Below the pieces are notes generated by a model, which was not told the DNA's origin, ran no database searches, and saw only the letters and a list, made by a program, of their open reading frames with translations. The translations under genes were made by a program, and so were the position numbers. A stretch of DNA of 64,000 bases from Fimbriimonas sp. (GTDB lineage Bacteria; Armatimonadota; Fimbriimonadia; Fimbriimonadales; Fimbriimonadaceae), in NCBI GenBank assembly GCA_031292555.1, contig JARLGV010000071.1:31827-95826 (forward strand), read 5' to 3'. This document shows, one piece after another, positions 45,950 to 54,769 of this stretch. Within the stretch, counting starts at the first letter, position 1. Every line of letters begins with the position of its first letter.

Positions 45950-46651
45950 CTAGAACCACGGGACGGTTGGCGGCCAAGGCTCGTTTGGGAAACGCCAGAG
46001 CTGGGACGACGCCTTGGCGCCCTGTTCGGTCGGGTGCCATCTGCTGTCCGGCCAGTAGTACCAGAGCTCGATTTGGGAGCTTTTCGCTAGGAAGACCGAG
46101 CCGTCGTCTCTCACGGCGGGATAGTTCCCCTTCCAAAGCTCCACCATGCTAGATAGCTTGGGGTCTGGCTTCTCGAATTCATCGGTTGCATGGTTGTCGC
46201 AAAACGCTACGACTCTACCGGCCTCTGGCTCCAAGGGATGCCACTCGATAGGCTTGTCTCCATCGGCGACCGCCGGTTTGGCGATCTTGCGGATGTTGAA
46301 CAGGTTATAGCTCATGATCTCGGAACGATCGGGTTCCGGGCACCAGACGATATTCCCGGACTTCACGTACGGCGCGATGGGAATCCAACTGTCATAGGGG
46401 TAGCTGCACCGTCCCGCCGTTGTGGAGCAGCCCTTTACGAAGTCGGTGTATTCGATCCACGCTTCGCCGTCGTAGTCGCCCCGATACATCTGCATTCCAT
46501 AGGCGACCTGATGAAGCCGGGTTTGGCAATTCGTGAGCTTTGCCCTCTGCTTCGCCTGCGAGAAAACGGGAAACAACAGGGCCGCCAAGACCAGCAAAAT
46601 GCCGATCACCACCAGCAGTTCCAACAAGCTGAACGCGCGGCGAACTCCCAT
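45950..46651 (-). CDS. prepilin-like protein (type IV pilin/pseudopilin signal)
   Basis: A 233-residue protein with a class III signal: RRAFSLLELLVVIGILLVLA, cut after a short basic leader, with the usual Glu at position +5 of the mature chain. A cluster of aromatic and cysteine residues follows, and ADGDKP and FCDNHA lie in the second half. It resembles the large DUF1559-like pseudopilin families of Planctomycetes and Armatimonadetes, but the H-x9-DG motif is not evident. No pilus assembly genes are near, so it is an isolated copy. Confidence 0.8.
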   Translation of the reverse strand: MGVRRAFSLLELLVVIGILLVLAALLFPVFSQAKQRAKLTNCQTRLHQVAYGMQMYRGDYDGEAWIEYTDFVKGCSTTAGRCSYPYDSWIPIAPYVKSGNIVWCPEPDRSEIMSYNLFNIRKIAKPAVADGDKPIEWHPLEPEAGRVVAFCDNHATDEFEKPDPKLSSMVELWKGNYPAVRDDGSVFLAKSSQIELWYYWPDSRWHPTEQGAKASSQLWRFPNEPWPPTVPWF

Positions 46652-46802
46652 ACATTGAGGACGGCTCCGGCCCGAGATACCGTTCTCACCGTAGGCAACG
46701 AGGGGCCAATCCGAACCTGTCCGCGTCCGATTTCAAGCGCATTTGGCGCGGCGCGGACTTGTCGACATGCACCAAAGGCATCGTCGCAAAACCAATCGGA
46801 CT

Positions 46803-46882
46803 TTTGTCGCTTGACCGACTCCCCCCTCTCCAGCCACAGCCTCCCCCGCGGCGACGGGGAAACGTGGAGCGCGAGCGACAAA
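46803..46882. repeat. 9-bp inverted repeat around a C-rich spacer
   Basis: TTTGTCGCT (46803-46811) and AGCGACAAA (46874-46882) are perfect inverted copies, 62 nt apart. The spacer holds CCCCC-GCGGCGA-CGGGG, which can also fold. It lies upstream of the pseudopilin gene, in a region of more than 200 bp without a gene; it could be a palindromic insertion or structured leader. Confidence 0.35.
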
Positions 46883-46929
46883 CGGTGATGACTGGATACG
46901 ATCGGGATGTCCAGCCAGTCTCGGGAACC

Positions 46930-46950
46930 GGCAGGAATCTACTTCCTGCC
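46930..46950 (-). terminator. hairpin spanning the stop codon of the small ORF
   Basis: GGCAGGAA (46930-46937) and TTCCTGCC (46943-46950) form a perfect 8-bp stem with a 5-nt loop. The TAG stop of the minus-strand reading frame lies in that loop, so the hairpin would form right at the end of the message. It supports the reality of that gene end. Confidence 0.45.
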
Positions 46951-47265
46951 TAGAATCAGTCGGTATTCATAACCGCGACGATGCTGTTTGACTTGCTCTC
47001 GGATCTCGAGGCCGGCGTCTTCGGCGAGTTGGTGGTGGGTGTGCTTCGGCGACCAGGGCGAACTGGAACAACCGTCTCGGTACTCAAGCAGCAGCACCAA
47101 ATGGTCGACGGTTCGGTCGGCCCTCAGGCACTCCACACCGGCAAGAAACGCTTCGTGGATTGGATCATGGTCGTGGGACGTCAATCGTTGACGTCTTCTT
47201 CGATGGACAGAGGGCTTGTGAGGTTCGGAAATCAAGGTTGCTCCTCCTTTGGAGCTTGGAGTCAC
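46939..47265 (-). CDS. small hypothetical protein or gene remnant
   Basis: A reading frame of up to 108 codons. Its last 50 residues (DHLVLLLEYRDG, then WSPKHTHHQLAEDAGLEIRE, YEYRLILGRK) look like an evolved protein end and slightly resemble the last strand and helix of SAM-methyltransferase-like folds. The first half is Arg/His-rich and unconvincing, so it may be the 3' end of a decayed gene. The hairpin at its stop supports a real terminus. Confidence 0.35.
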   Translation of the reverse strand: MTPSSKGGATLISEPHKPSVHRRRRQRLTSHDHDPIHEAFLAGVECLRADRTVDHLVLLLEYRDGCSSSPWSPKHTHHQLAEDAGLEIREQVKQHRRGYEYRLILGRK

Positions 47266-47468
47266 CGTCGATGAACCCAGGGAACCAGGGCTTGGACTTC
47301 ATAGCACTAACTTCGGTGTTGTCGAGGCTCGCCATTTGTAGTCCCCTGCGTTTGTCTCCAAAGTCAATCATGCAGGGTCAACGTTGCCAATCATAGTCGG
47401 CGCTTCCGTGTCCGTCTTTCCGTGGACGGCCCAAGCAGGACGCCCGCAAATCGAGTCCGGTCACCGGT

Positions 47469-50429
47469 ATGCTGAGGCGGCAAGCCATGGTACTTTCCCT
47501 ACTGCTTCTGGCAACCAGCCACACCCAATCCGGCTCCCTACATCCCCTCTATCAAGACTCAAAGGCGCCTCTTGAGGCCCGGGTGTCCGACCTGTTCAGC
47601 CGCCTCACCGCGGATGAGAAGATGGATCTATTGACCGGAACCGCCTTTACGACCCGGCCGATTGCCCGGCTCGGCGTACCTGCCCTTTCGATGGCGGATG
47701 CCGGTCAAGGCGTGCGCGGCGGCATGGACTCCACTTGCGGCCCCGCCACTGCCTTCCCATCCGGCGTCGCGATGGCTGCGTCGTGGGACACCGACCTGCT
47801 CGGCCGTATCGGCCGCACGATCGGCACGGAGGCGGTCAACAAGGGCACGGGCATCCAGACGATGCTCGGGCCGGCGGTGAATATCCAGCGATCTCCTCTC
47901 GGTGGACGGAACGGAGAGTACTTCAGCGAGGACCCGTACCTGGCAGGCCGGCTCGCGGTCGGGTTCATCCAGGGCATGCAAAGCACCGGATGCGGCGCCT
48001 GCGCCAAGCACTATGCCGCCAACAACGAGGAGGTCGACCGGGGCTACATCAACGTTCGGGTCAGCGAGCGTGCGCTGCGCGAGATCTATCTTCCGGCTTT
48101 CGAGGCGGCGGTGAAGGACGGCCATGTCTGGAGCATCATGTCGTCCTATAACAAGGTCAACGGGTACCACTCAAGCGCGAGCCACTATCTTCTCACCGAT
48201 GTGCTCAAGAAGGGTTGGGGATTCGACGGCATGGTGATGTCCGACTGGGGCGGCGTGCATGAGACGGTCGGCGCGGTAAACGCAGGCAACGACCTGGAGA
48301 TGCCGGGCCCCGGCTTCCTTCGCAAGGAAAACGTTGAAAGGGCATTCAAGACCGGCCTGATCAGGCAATCAGCGATCGACGACAACGCGCGCCGGATCTT
48401 GCGCACCGTCCTTCGTGTCGGACTGCTTGACGCCCCCCGATCTCGCAATCCAAAAGTCGTCAACTCGCCCGCCCATCAGAACCTGGCGTTCGAGGCGGCG
48501 ACAAAGGGGATCGTCCTTCTCAAGAACCAAGGCGCGACCCTCCCGTTGGACAGAAAGAAGATCCACTCGATCGCGGTGATCGGGCCAGCCGGGATGGACA
48601 TGGAGGTTGGCGCCAACGGCAGCCCATACGTGGAGCCGTTCACCAAGGTACAGCCCCTCGAAGGACTCAAGAAACGCGCCCTGCCGGGAACCGTTTTCCA
48701 CTACGTACGAGGCACGGGCACCGGCCAGCCGGTCCCCGAGACCGCCCTTGTGCCAGCGGACGGGAGCGGACACGGACTCAAGGCCGAATACTACGCGAAC
48801 CAGAACCTGAGTGGCGAACCGAACCTGGTTCGCACCGATTCCCAGATTCAATTCGACTGGTCGAGCGCCTCCCTGCCAGAGATCGGCAACTCGAATTTCA
48901 GTGTCCGCTGGACCGGCAAGTTGGTCGCGCCGGTCTCCGGGCATTATCGAATCACTTTCACCGCCGACGACGGCTGTCGGCTCTACCTGGACGGCAAACG
49001 GATCATCGATCACTGGGTGTTGAGCGCCGAGGAGCCGATCACCGCGAAAGTCGACCTGGTCGCCGGTCAAGCCTATGATCTGCGTGCCGAGTACTTCCAG
49101 GCCAGTGGCGCCGCCGTCGCGCGACTCTCGTGGCTCGTCCCAGGCGCGAACCGGAACGCCGAGGTAATCGAAGCAGCCCGCAAGTCCGATGTCGTGATCG
49201 TCTGCGCGAACACGCTTGGCCAAGAGGGCGAGGGTAACGACCGGCCCTCGATGGACCTCCCGGAAGATCAGGACGGCCTGATCACCGCCGCCGAGTCGGT
49301 CAACCCCCATACGATCGTGGTGCTCAACACCGGCACACCAGTCACGATGACGAAGTGGATCGCCAAGACGCCGGCGATCCTGGAGTCATGGTTCCCCGGC
49401 GAGCAAGGGGGTAACGCGATCGCCGCCATTCTGTTCGGCGACGTGAACCCATCCGGCAAGTTGCCGACTACGTTTGCCGCCAAGCGGACCGACTACCCGG
49501 ATACCGGCCACTTCCCCGGCGTGCGGGGCAATGTCGACTACGTCGAGGGGATCTACGTTGGGTACCGGCACTTCGACAAGCGGAACATCGCCCCGATCTT
49601 CCCGTTTGGTCACGGTCTTAGCTACACGACCTTCGCCTACGGAAGGTCACGGGTATCGAATCCCGCCAGAGACGGTTCGCGAACGGTACGCCTGAACATA
49701 ACGAACACGGGTCATCGTGCGGGGGCGGAGGTTGTCCAACTCTACGTTCGGGACTTGAAGCCGAAGATCGACCGACCGGTCCAGGAGTTGAAGGCGTTCC
49801 AGAAGGTCACGCTTGCCCCCGGAGAGACCAAGGAGGTTTCTCTCAAGCTCGTTCCCCGTTCCTTCGCCTACTGCGACGAAGCCGGAAAGCAATGGAAGGC
49901 GGACGCGGGCAGCTACGAACTCGAAATCGGATCGTCGTCCCGCGACATTCGGAGTCATGCCAAAGTGGTGCTGAGGTCGACCTGGCGCGAGCCGATTCCC
50001 TACTCCGGACAGCCGAAAGTGGTCTCCACCGAGAAGGACCTCGCTCTCGGGCGCCCCGTTCGGGTCTCGTCGTCCGAGGTCCGGCCGGATGTCAAAGGCA
50101 ACTACGCGGTTGACGGCGACGACTCGACTCGCTGGAGTTCGGCGTTCTCTGACCCCCAATGGATCTCCGTCAACCTCGGCAAGGCGACGACGATCGACCA
50201 CGTCGTCCTGAAGTGGGAGACTGCGTTCGCCAAGACGTACTCCATTCAGTTCAGCATCGACGGCAAGACATGGGTCGATGCCTACCGGACCGAATTGGGT
50301 GACGGCGGGACCGAGTTCGTCCATTTCGCCCCCGTCACCGTCCGGTGGGTTCGGATGTACGCCGAAAAGCGCGGCACCGAATTCGGCGATTCCCTCTATA
50401 GCTTCGAGGTGTATGCACCCAAGAAGTGA
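47469..50429 (+). CDS. beta-glucosidase, GH3 family, with PA14 and F5/8C domains
   Basis: A 986-residue secreted glycosidase. The N-terminal GH3 barrel holds the catalytic nucleophile Asp259 in MVMSDWGGVHE, and KHYAANNEE and GGRNGEYFSEDP are typical blocks. A PA14 domain is inserted in the second GH3 domain at about residues 437-560 (AEYYANQNLSG ... FTADDGCRLYLDGK). GEGNDRPSMDLP and a fibronectin III-like tail follow. A discoidin/F5/8C carbohydrate-binding domain closes the chain (residues about 858-984, with YAVDGDDSTRWSS). The start is the ATG at 47469 or the one at 47487, both before a signal peptide. It hydrolyses beta-glucosides or xylosides. Confidence 0.93.
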   Translation: MLRRQAMVLSLLLLATSHTQSGSLHPLYQDSKAPLEARVSDLFSRLTADEKMDLLTGTAFTTRPIARLGVPALSMADAGQGVRGGMDSTCGPATAFPSGVAMAASWDTDLLGRIGRTIGTEAVNKGTGIQTMLGPAVNIQRSPLGGRNGEYFSEDPYLAGRLAVGFIQGMQSTGCGACAKHYAANNEEVDRGYINVRVSERALREIYLPAFEAAVKDGHVWSIMSSYNKVNGYHSSASHYLLTDVLKKGWGFDGMVMSDWGGVHETVGAVNAGNDLEMPGPGFLRKENVERAFKTGLIRQSAIDDNARRILRTVLRVGLLDAPRSRNPKVVNSPAHQNLAFEAATKGIVLLKNQGATLPLDRKKIHSIAVIGPAGMDMEVGANGSPYVEPFTKVQPLEGLKKRALPGTVFHYVRGTGTGQPVPETALVPADGSGHGLKAEYYANQNLSGEPNLVRTDSQIQFDWSSASLPEIGNSNFSVRWTGKLVAPVSGHYRITFTADDGCRLYLDGKRIIDHWVLSAEEPITAKVDLVAGQAYDLRAEYFQASGAAVARLSWLVPGANRNAEVIEAARKSDVVIVCANTLGQEGEGNDRPSMDLPEDQDGLITAAESVNPHTIVVLNTGTPVTMTKWIAKTPAILESWFPGEQGGNAIAAILFGDVNPSGKLPTTFAAKRTDYPDTGHFPGVRGNVDYVEGIYVGYRHFDKRNIAPIFPFGHGLSYTTFAYGRSRVSNPARDGSRTVRLNITNTGHRAGAEVVQLYVRDLKPKIDRPVQELKAFQKVTLAPGETKEVSLKLVPRSFAYCDEAGKQWKADAGSYELEIGSSSRDIRSHAKVVLRSTWREPIPYSGQPKVVSTEKDLALGRPVRVSSSEVRPDVKGNYAVDGDDSTRWSSAFSDPQWISVNLGKATTIDHVVLKWETAFAKTYSIQFSIDGKTWVDAYRTELGDGGTEFVHFAPVTVRWVRMYAEKRGTEFGDSLYSFEVYAPKK

Positions 50430-50457
50430 ATTGATGAGGTATCATCTTTTCCCGTCT

Positions 50458-50534
50458 GCTCCGGTCGTCTAGCGGTTTAGGACATCGCCCTCTCACGGCG
50501 AAGATCGAGGGTTCAAATCCCTTCCGGAGTACCA
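50458..50534 (+). tRNA. tRNA-Glu (anticodon CUC), CCA encoded
   Basis: The 77-nt cloverleaf folds with acceptor arms GCTCCGG and CCGGAGT (one G-U at the end), an anticodon stem TCGCC/GGCGA with loop CTCTCAC (anticodon CTC at the centre), and a T loop TTCAAAT. It ends in ACCA. It starts 28 bp after the GH3 stop. The 3' half has a decayed copy 1 kb downstream. Confidence 0.93.
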
Positions 50535-50582
50535 AAATGTGGCAACGGCTCTTTGGATCCAACCAGATCGTCCGCGATATTC

Positions 50583-50605
50583 CCCCCGAGCCTATGGTTC
50601 GGGGG
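50583..50605 (+). terminator. strong hairpin after the tRNA
   Basis: CCCCCGAGCC (50583-50592) pairs with GGTTCGGGGG (50596-50605) around a 3-nt loop, with one G-U. It lies about 48 nt after the tRNA end. No T tract, but the stem is the strongest nearby and would suit a terminator. Confidence 0.5.
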
Positions 50606-50683
50606 TTCGGAATTAAGAGATAATCTGAGGCGACACGCCGCGGATAAACGGCCAGCTTGCGGGCACTCGTTACCTAGATCGCC

Positions 50684-50923
50684 ATGGATCGACAGCAGTT
50701 GGTTGAAATGCAGCGCGGATTCGCCGAGATCCACGAGTTCGAGTTGAACGAGCGGAGAAATGCAACGCCCGCAACGAGAATGCGGCAACTTGACTCCATC
50801 TGGTCGATCGCCCACGAGTTGGGAATCTCCTGCGAACCACGCCCATTCGATCCCGTCGTTCGGGATCAGTGGTCTAAGCTGAGGAAGGCGATCGATGAGC
50901 GAAATCGAACAACTGCCCAGTAA
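50684..50923 (+). CDS. small helical protein paired with a nucleotidyltransferase
   Basis: A 79-residue, charged, probably all-helical protein of no family I can name. Its 3' end overlaps the following nucleotidyltransferase gene by 29 bp, so the two are coupled. In similar pairs the small protein is thought to be a partner or antitoxin of the enzyme; that role is inference here. Confidence 0.6.
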   Translation: MDRQQLVEMQRGFAEIHEFELNERRNATPATRMRQLDSIWSIAHELGISCEPRPFDPVVRDQWSKLRKAIDERNRTTAQ

Positions 50924-51470
50924 GTCCGTCGGTCGGCTTTCCGCGACGCTCCGATCACTTGGAATCGAGTTCGCCATCGTTGGCGGGGTGGCCGTCGGCC
51001 TTGTATCAACTCCCCGCTTCACTGCCGACGTAGATGCGGTCCTCCTTGATCTTGATGATCGTCTCGAGTGGTTCGTTGCCGAGTTGCTAAAGGCTGGTTA
51101 CGAATCTCGTGCCATGGACCCGATCGGTCTTGCAAGACGAACCCGGGTTCTCACCATGCGCGATGAAAGCGGGGTTGGTATCGATCTGATGCTTGGACTG
51201 CTCCCGTTCGACACGGATTTGGTTTCTAACGCTGTCCTAGCAACGCTGAGCGATGCATCGACCGTTCCTGTCGCGTCGCCAGGCCATCTCGTTGTAATGA
51301 AGGCGGTCGCGTGGCGCCCCCGCGACCTTGATGACATCCGAGAAATCGTCTCCGTGAATCCATGGGTCGATTGGGATGCCGTGGTAGCAACGTTCGCAGA
51401 GTATGCACAACTGCTCGAGGTGCCTGAACGCGTCGCCTCACTCAAAGATCTTATCGGCGCTTCGCTGTAG
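50895..51470 (+). CDS. nucleotidyltransferase-fold protein (AbiEii/MNT-like)
   Basis: A 191-residue protein with the polymerase-beta-like nucleotidyltransferase signature: Gly30-Gly31 in IVGGVAVG, then D45-x-D47 in TADVDAVLL, and a third acidic candidate in GVGIDLMLG. The segment VASPGHLVVMKAVAWRPRDLDDI is the usual end of the AbiEii/DUF1814-like domain. Such enzymes add nucleotides to tRNA or proteins and often act as toxins. It sits between a tRNA-Glu and a decayed tRNA copy, which marks this pair as a possible mobile module. Confidence 0.75.
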   Translation: MSEIEQLPSKSVGRLSATLRSLGIEFAIVGGVAVGLVSTPRFTADVDAVLLDLDDRLEWFVAELLKAGYESRAMDPIGLARRTRVLTMRDESGVGIDLMLGLLPFDTDLVSNAVLATLSDASTVPVASPGHLVVMKAVAWRPRDLDDIREIVSVNPWVDWDAVVATFAEYAQLLEVPERVASLKDLIGASL

Positions 51471-51489
51471 GCAGCCCGAGTCTTTGCCA

Positions 51490-51552
51490 GGTCTCGGATG
51501 TGGCCCGCTCGCAGCGAAGATCGAGAGTTCGAATCCCGTCTCGTGTACTCCA
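51490..51552 (+). pseudogene. decayed 3' part of a tRNA-Glu
   Basis: The sequence follows the intact tRNA-Glu from the D-loop side to the acceptor: GCGAAGATCGAG at 51514-51525 equals 50498-50509 of the tRNA, then a TTCGAAT T-loop and a final ACTCCA. The anticodon and T stems no longer pair, so it cannot be functional. It is the kind of copy left when an element integrates at a tRNA 3' end. Confidence 0.65.
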
Positions 51553-51913
51553 GTTTTTGGGCTTTAGGCCAGGTTTCCTCTTAGGTCGGGTGGGTTTTGA
51601 ACATCGAACACGCAGACCAGCCCATATGCAAGTAGATCTGACGCTTTCTCCAATGTCCGGAACAAGTCAAAAAGTCTCACGTGATTTTAGGAACAAACAC
51701 CAATGAGCGATGGTCATCCCGCCAATGGCACAATATACTGCTGATTGCCGGTTTCGCAATCGCGCAACCGACAGTTTCCGCATTCTTTCGCTTGGTACCG
51801 GACTCCTGGCATTTTCAGCCTCGGTTACCGGTTCTAGGCAACGTGGTGGCTGGCATTCGGTACAGACGCCGAATGTCAGCTCAAGAAGCCGCGTAGTGGC
51901 CCAAAACGAGAGT
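51553..51913. other. region with no recognised gene
   Basis: After the tRNA remnant there are several short frames on both strands, none with a family pattern or ribosome site. I see nothing reportable here. Confidence 0.5.
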
Positions 51914-52684
51914 TCATGGCGAGACTTTGGCCGCATTTGGAAACTGGACTTGTGACTTGGTTACGGGGCTGTAGACGGTTACTCGAGCATTGCTGGATGA
52001 CTGACTGGACGTCCCAAAATCGCTCAACCTATAGGACGCGAAGTTGATGGACGAGATGGCGAAGTCGTTGACATAGACGATGATGCTAGCGTAACCGGAT
52101 GAATAGGACCAGAACGTAACGTTCAGTCCGAGCCAGGTTCCTCTGTATTCGGTCATTGTGCCGCCGCCTTGGACAGAGTAGGGCGTCGTCGAAATCGTCA
52201 CGCGTCCGGACGATCCGCTAGATGCTCCGGAGGTGGCCATGTTGAAACTGGTGTCGGCACGGCGATTTGGACTCATAGGCGTGACCGGTGTGAAGTTCAG
52301 AACGACGCCGGGGATATCCGAACGTGTCAACTGAAGGCTGGAATTGCCGTTAACGGTGCCCGATAGCTGGAAGACGGTGCCATCGGCAGCCTCGCAGGTG
52401 GCAGCGGCCGAAGGGCCATTCAAGGTGCCCTCGAACGATCCCGTCTGGAAAGCATATGGCCCGGTCTCGGCCGAGACGGCGAATTCTCCCGACCAGGCAC
52501 GGTTGTCGTTCGCCAAGATCTCGATTTCCATCTGGGAACCGTCGGGCAAAGTCGCCTGGTATTGGGACAGCGGAATTCCACCCTCCGAATTATTTGCGCC
52601 GAGAGTCGACGACGTCGATCCTCCGCACCCACCCAAAACGAGGAGAAAACTTGCAAAAGCGAAGGCTACACCATATCTGGACAT
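51914..52684 (-). CDS. small lipoprotein of unknown function
   Basis: A 256-residue lipoprotein: signal FAFASFLLVLGGC with lipobox LGGC, then a Ser/Gly-rich linker (SSTLGANNSE). The rest is rich in Ser, Thr and Val with beta-type alternation, so probably an envelope beta-sandwich. I do not recognise a family. Codon use is like the neighbouring host genes. Confidence 0.65.
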   Translation of the reverse strand: MSRYGVAFAFASFLLVLGGCGGSTSSTLGANNSEGGIPLSQYQATLPDGSQMEIEILANDNRAWSGEFAVSAETGPYAFQTGSFEGTLNGPSAAATCEAADGTVFQLSGTVNGNSSLQLTRSDIPGVVLNFTPVTPMSPNRRADTSFNMATSGASSGSSGRVTISTTPYSVQGGGTMTEYRGTWLGLNVTFWSYSSGYASIIVYVNDFAISSINFASYRLSDFGTSSQSSSNARVTVYSPVTKSQVQFPNAAKVSP

Positions 52685-52853
52685 GGCCTAGCATAGCAGT
52701 TTTACCAGGGTACGGCAACGACCGACGAACCGACTCACCTGAATTGCTCCCAGGACTCAAGTTACGGCCCATCAGTGTGCCCTCTGCACTATCGGGCTGA
52801 GATGGCTGCGACCCCCAAAGCGCTTGCCAGATACGGGGACCACTGGCGCCCCC

Positions 52854-53452
52854 TTAGCTGCCTCCAAGACAAGGCTCCTCGGCTAGATTCCTTTCTGCCA
52901 TAGAACCGTCGACCAGTGAGAACTCACTGAAGTTGTCAGATGCGCGGACTAACACTGGATCACCATAGTTGATCGTTCTCTTTGGCTTTCGAGCCAGAAT
53001 CCAGTTCGCGCCAGGATAGCGGAACCTAAACGCCTCGCCCCAAAGCACATTGCCGCGTCAAATACCAGATGAAGCGTTTGATCATCAGCCTCATTCATCG
53101 ATGCTCGACCAGTTGGGATGCGGTCGAACCACGCGTTCCTTAGCCCCGTAATCGAGCTATCGTTGTCGCCGGACGAACACGGGACCAGAGTTCCAAGACT
53201 TGCAAGGCAGTTCGGGAGTGTGTCGAGCATCTCATCGGTGCTCGTCGGCGCGATTACGATGCCAAGGTTCTGCCAAAGGTAATCCTGAACTCTATGGATC
53301 CGCCTTTACTGCGAGTCGAGAACCTGGGCGAAGACTCGCTTCAGCGCGCCGTCTGTCATTCGCGTTGGACGATCACTGTATGGAACTGGTTCGGTAGTAT
53401 AGGATCCTTTCATCACCATCGAAGTCGCCGTGATCAAATTCGGATGTTGCAC
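52854..53452 (-). pseudogene. decayed gene, one in-frame stop and one frameshift
   Basis: Three pieces align as one protein on the minus strand: an N-terminal part from a GTG near 53452 (with MTDGALKRVFAQVLDSQ), a TAA, then YLWQNLGIVIAP to HLVFDAAM, and after a frameshift near 53045 the end LWGEAFRFRYPG to AERNLAEE. Protein-like composition runs through all parts. The last segment (GEAFRFRYPGANWILARKP) looks like the end of an immunity-type or DUF protein. Family not identified. It is the first of several dead genes on this strand. Confidence 0.5.
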
Positions 53453-53572
53453 CAAGAGCGCCTAGTGCCAGACAATATCTGTTTTTGCCGGCCTACTTTT
53501 TCGGCAAACCCAATGGCCCTTGCCGAATATCAATCCTTGGGGGGACCATTGAACATTTCAGACCCTGTTCCG

Positions 53573-54556
53573 TTATTGATGACCTACGACTTGGTGAGGC
53601 ACATAGGAGTCTTCAAGGAAGTCCACCTCGTCCTGATTCAGCCGGACTGCAGTGGCGCCAATGGCATCCTCCAAATGTGATGTCTTGGTAGCTCCGACGA
53701 TAGGCGCAACGACCGGATCTTTCTGGAGCAACCAAGCGAGCGCCACGTGGACGCGCGAAATCCCTCGTCTCTCAGCGATCTCGGCAACACGCTGCACCAC
53801 TGCACCGTCCTGCACCTCGGTTGAGCCATACTTGCTCTCCAGGATTTGGTCGGTCTGGGCTCGGAGTGAACTCTCAGGGTTCCAGTCTCGGGTGAGCCTC
53901 CCAGAGGCGAGAGGGCTGTAGGGGATCACACCAATACCCTCGTCGCGGCAGAGCGGAAGCATCTCTCGCTCCTCCTCTCGGTAAATGAGGTTCAGGTGGT
54001 TCTGCATCGAGACAAAGCGCGTCCATCCATGCTTCTCCGCGACATGGAGCGCCTTGGAGAATTGCCAAGCCCACATGGCCGATGCACCAATGTAGCGGGC
54101 CTTACCCGCCTTAACCACATCGTGCATCGCCTCCATCGTCTCCTCGATCGGCGTGTCGTAGTCCCACCGGTGGATCTGGTAAAGGTCCACATAGTCGGTC
54201 TCCAAGCGCTTGAGGCTCTTGTCGATCTCGCTCAAGATCGCCTTGCGGGAGAGTCCTCCGCCGTTCGCGCCTTCCCGCATCCGTCCATGGATCTTGGTCG
54301 CGATCACGACTTCGTCGCGCCTGGCGTGGCTCTTCAACGCGCGGCCAAGGTACTCCTCGCTCGTTCCGAGCGCATAGACGTTCGCCGTGTCAAAAAAAGT
54401 GACGCCGAGTTCCAGCGCTCTTTGAACGACCACCCGGCTGCTCTCTTCATTGATGACCCACTTGTGGTGGCCGTATTGCGGGTCGCCGAACCCCATACAG
54501 CCAAGACAGATCCTTGACACCTGCAATCCTGTTCTCCCAAGCCTTGTGTATTCCAT
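53573..54556 (-). CDS. aldo/keto reductase
   Basis: A 327-residue NADPH-dependent aldo-keto reductase. The tetrad is Asp56 (FFDTANVYA), Tyr61, Lys88 (IATKIHG) and His129 (YQIHRWD). The NADP segment is SMQNHLNLIYREEERE, with PYSPLASGRL following. This is the YajO/AKR11-like subgroup acting on aldehydes and ketones. It looks intact and is a metabolic gene lying inside the toxin debris; the minus-strand pseudogenes flank it on both sides. Confidence 0.92.
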   Translation of the reverse strand: MEYTRLGRTGLQVSRICLGCMGFGDPQYGHHKWVINEESSRVVVQRALELGVTFFDTANVYALGTSEEYLGRALKSHARRDEVVIATKIHGRMREGANGGGLSRKAILSEIDKSLKRLETDYVDLYQIHRWDYDTPIEETMEAMHDVVKAGKARYIGASAMWAWQFSKALHVAEKHGWTRFVSMQNHLNLIYREEEREMLPLCRDEGIGVIPYSPLASGRLTRDWNPESSLRAQTDQILESKYGSTEVQDGAVVQRVAEIAERRGISRVHVALAWLLQKDPVVAPIVGATKTSHLEDAIGATAVRLNQDEVDFLEDSYVPHQVVGHQ

Positions 54557-54581
54557 CTTCCAATTCCTTCATCTCTCGCCA

Positions 54582-54755
54582 TCAGGGCGTCCTGCTAGAT
54601 GGCTCATCTGGTGGTGGATTTCCGCAGGTAAGTAGCTCGATCAGAACTTGATAGGGCTCTCCCTCGATTTCTACGCCCTTCATGTATCGAAACGGCTTCT
54701 TGGGATCCTGAACAAACAGCCTTCGCTGTTTGAGACTGGTCTGAATGAGTGTCAT
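54582..54755 (-). CDS. 57-residue small protein
   Basis: A short open frame with AGGA 5 nt before the ATG. The product has RRLFVQDPKKPFRYMKGVEI, in part, then PYQVLIELLTCG, protein-like and not shadowed by another gene. It follows the stop of the toxin-like remnant by 14 nt, the place an immunity gene usually has. It may itself be the cut-off start of a longer gene. No family recognised. Confidence 0.4.
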   Translation of the reverse strand: MTLIQTSLKQRRLFVQDPKKPFRYMKGVEIEGEPYQVLIELLTCGNPPPDEPSSRTP

Positions 54756-54769
54756 ACGAGTCCTGTAAG

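Noticed and set aside
46652..46802. Promoter for the pseudopilin gene
   Set aside because: No pair of -35/-10 boxes with suitable spacing stands out.
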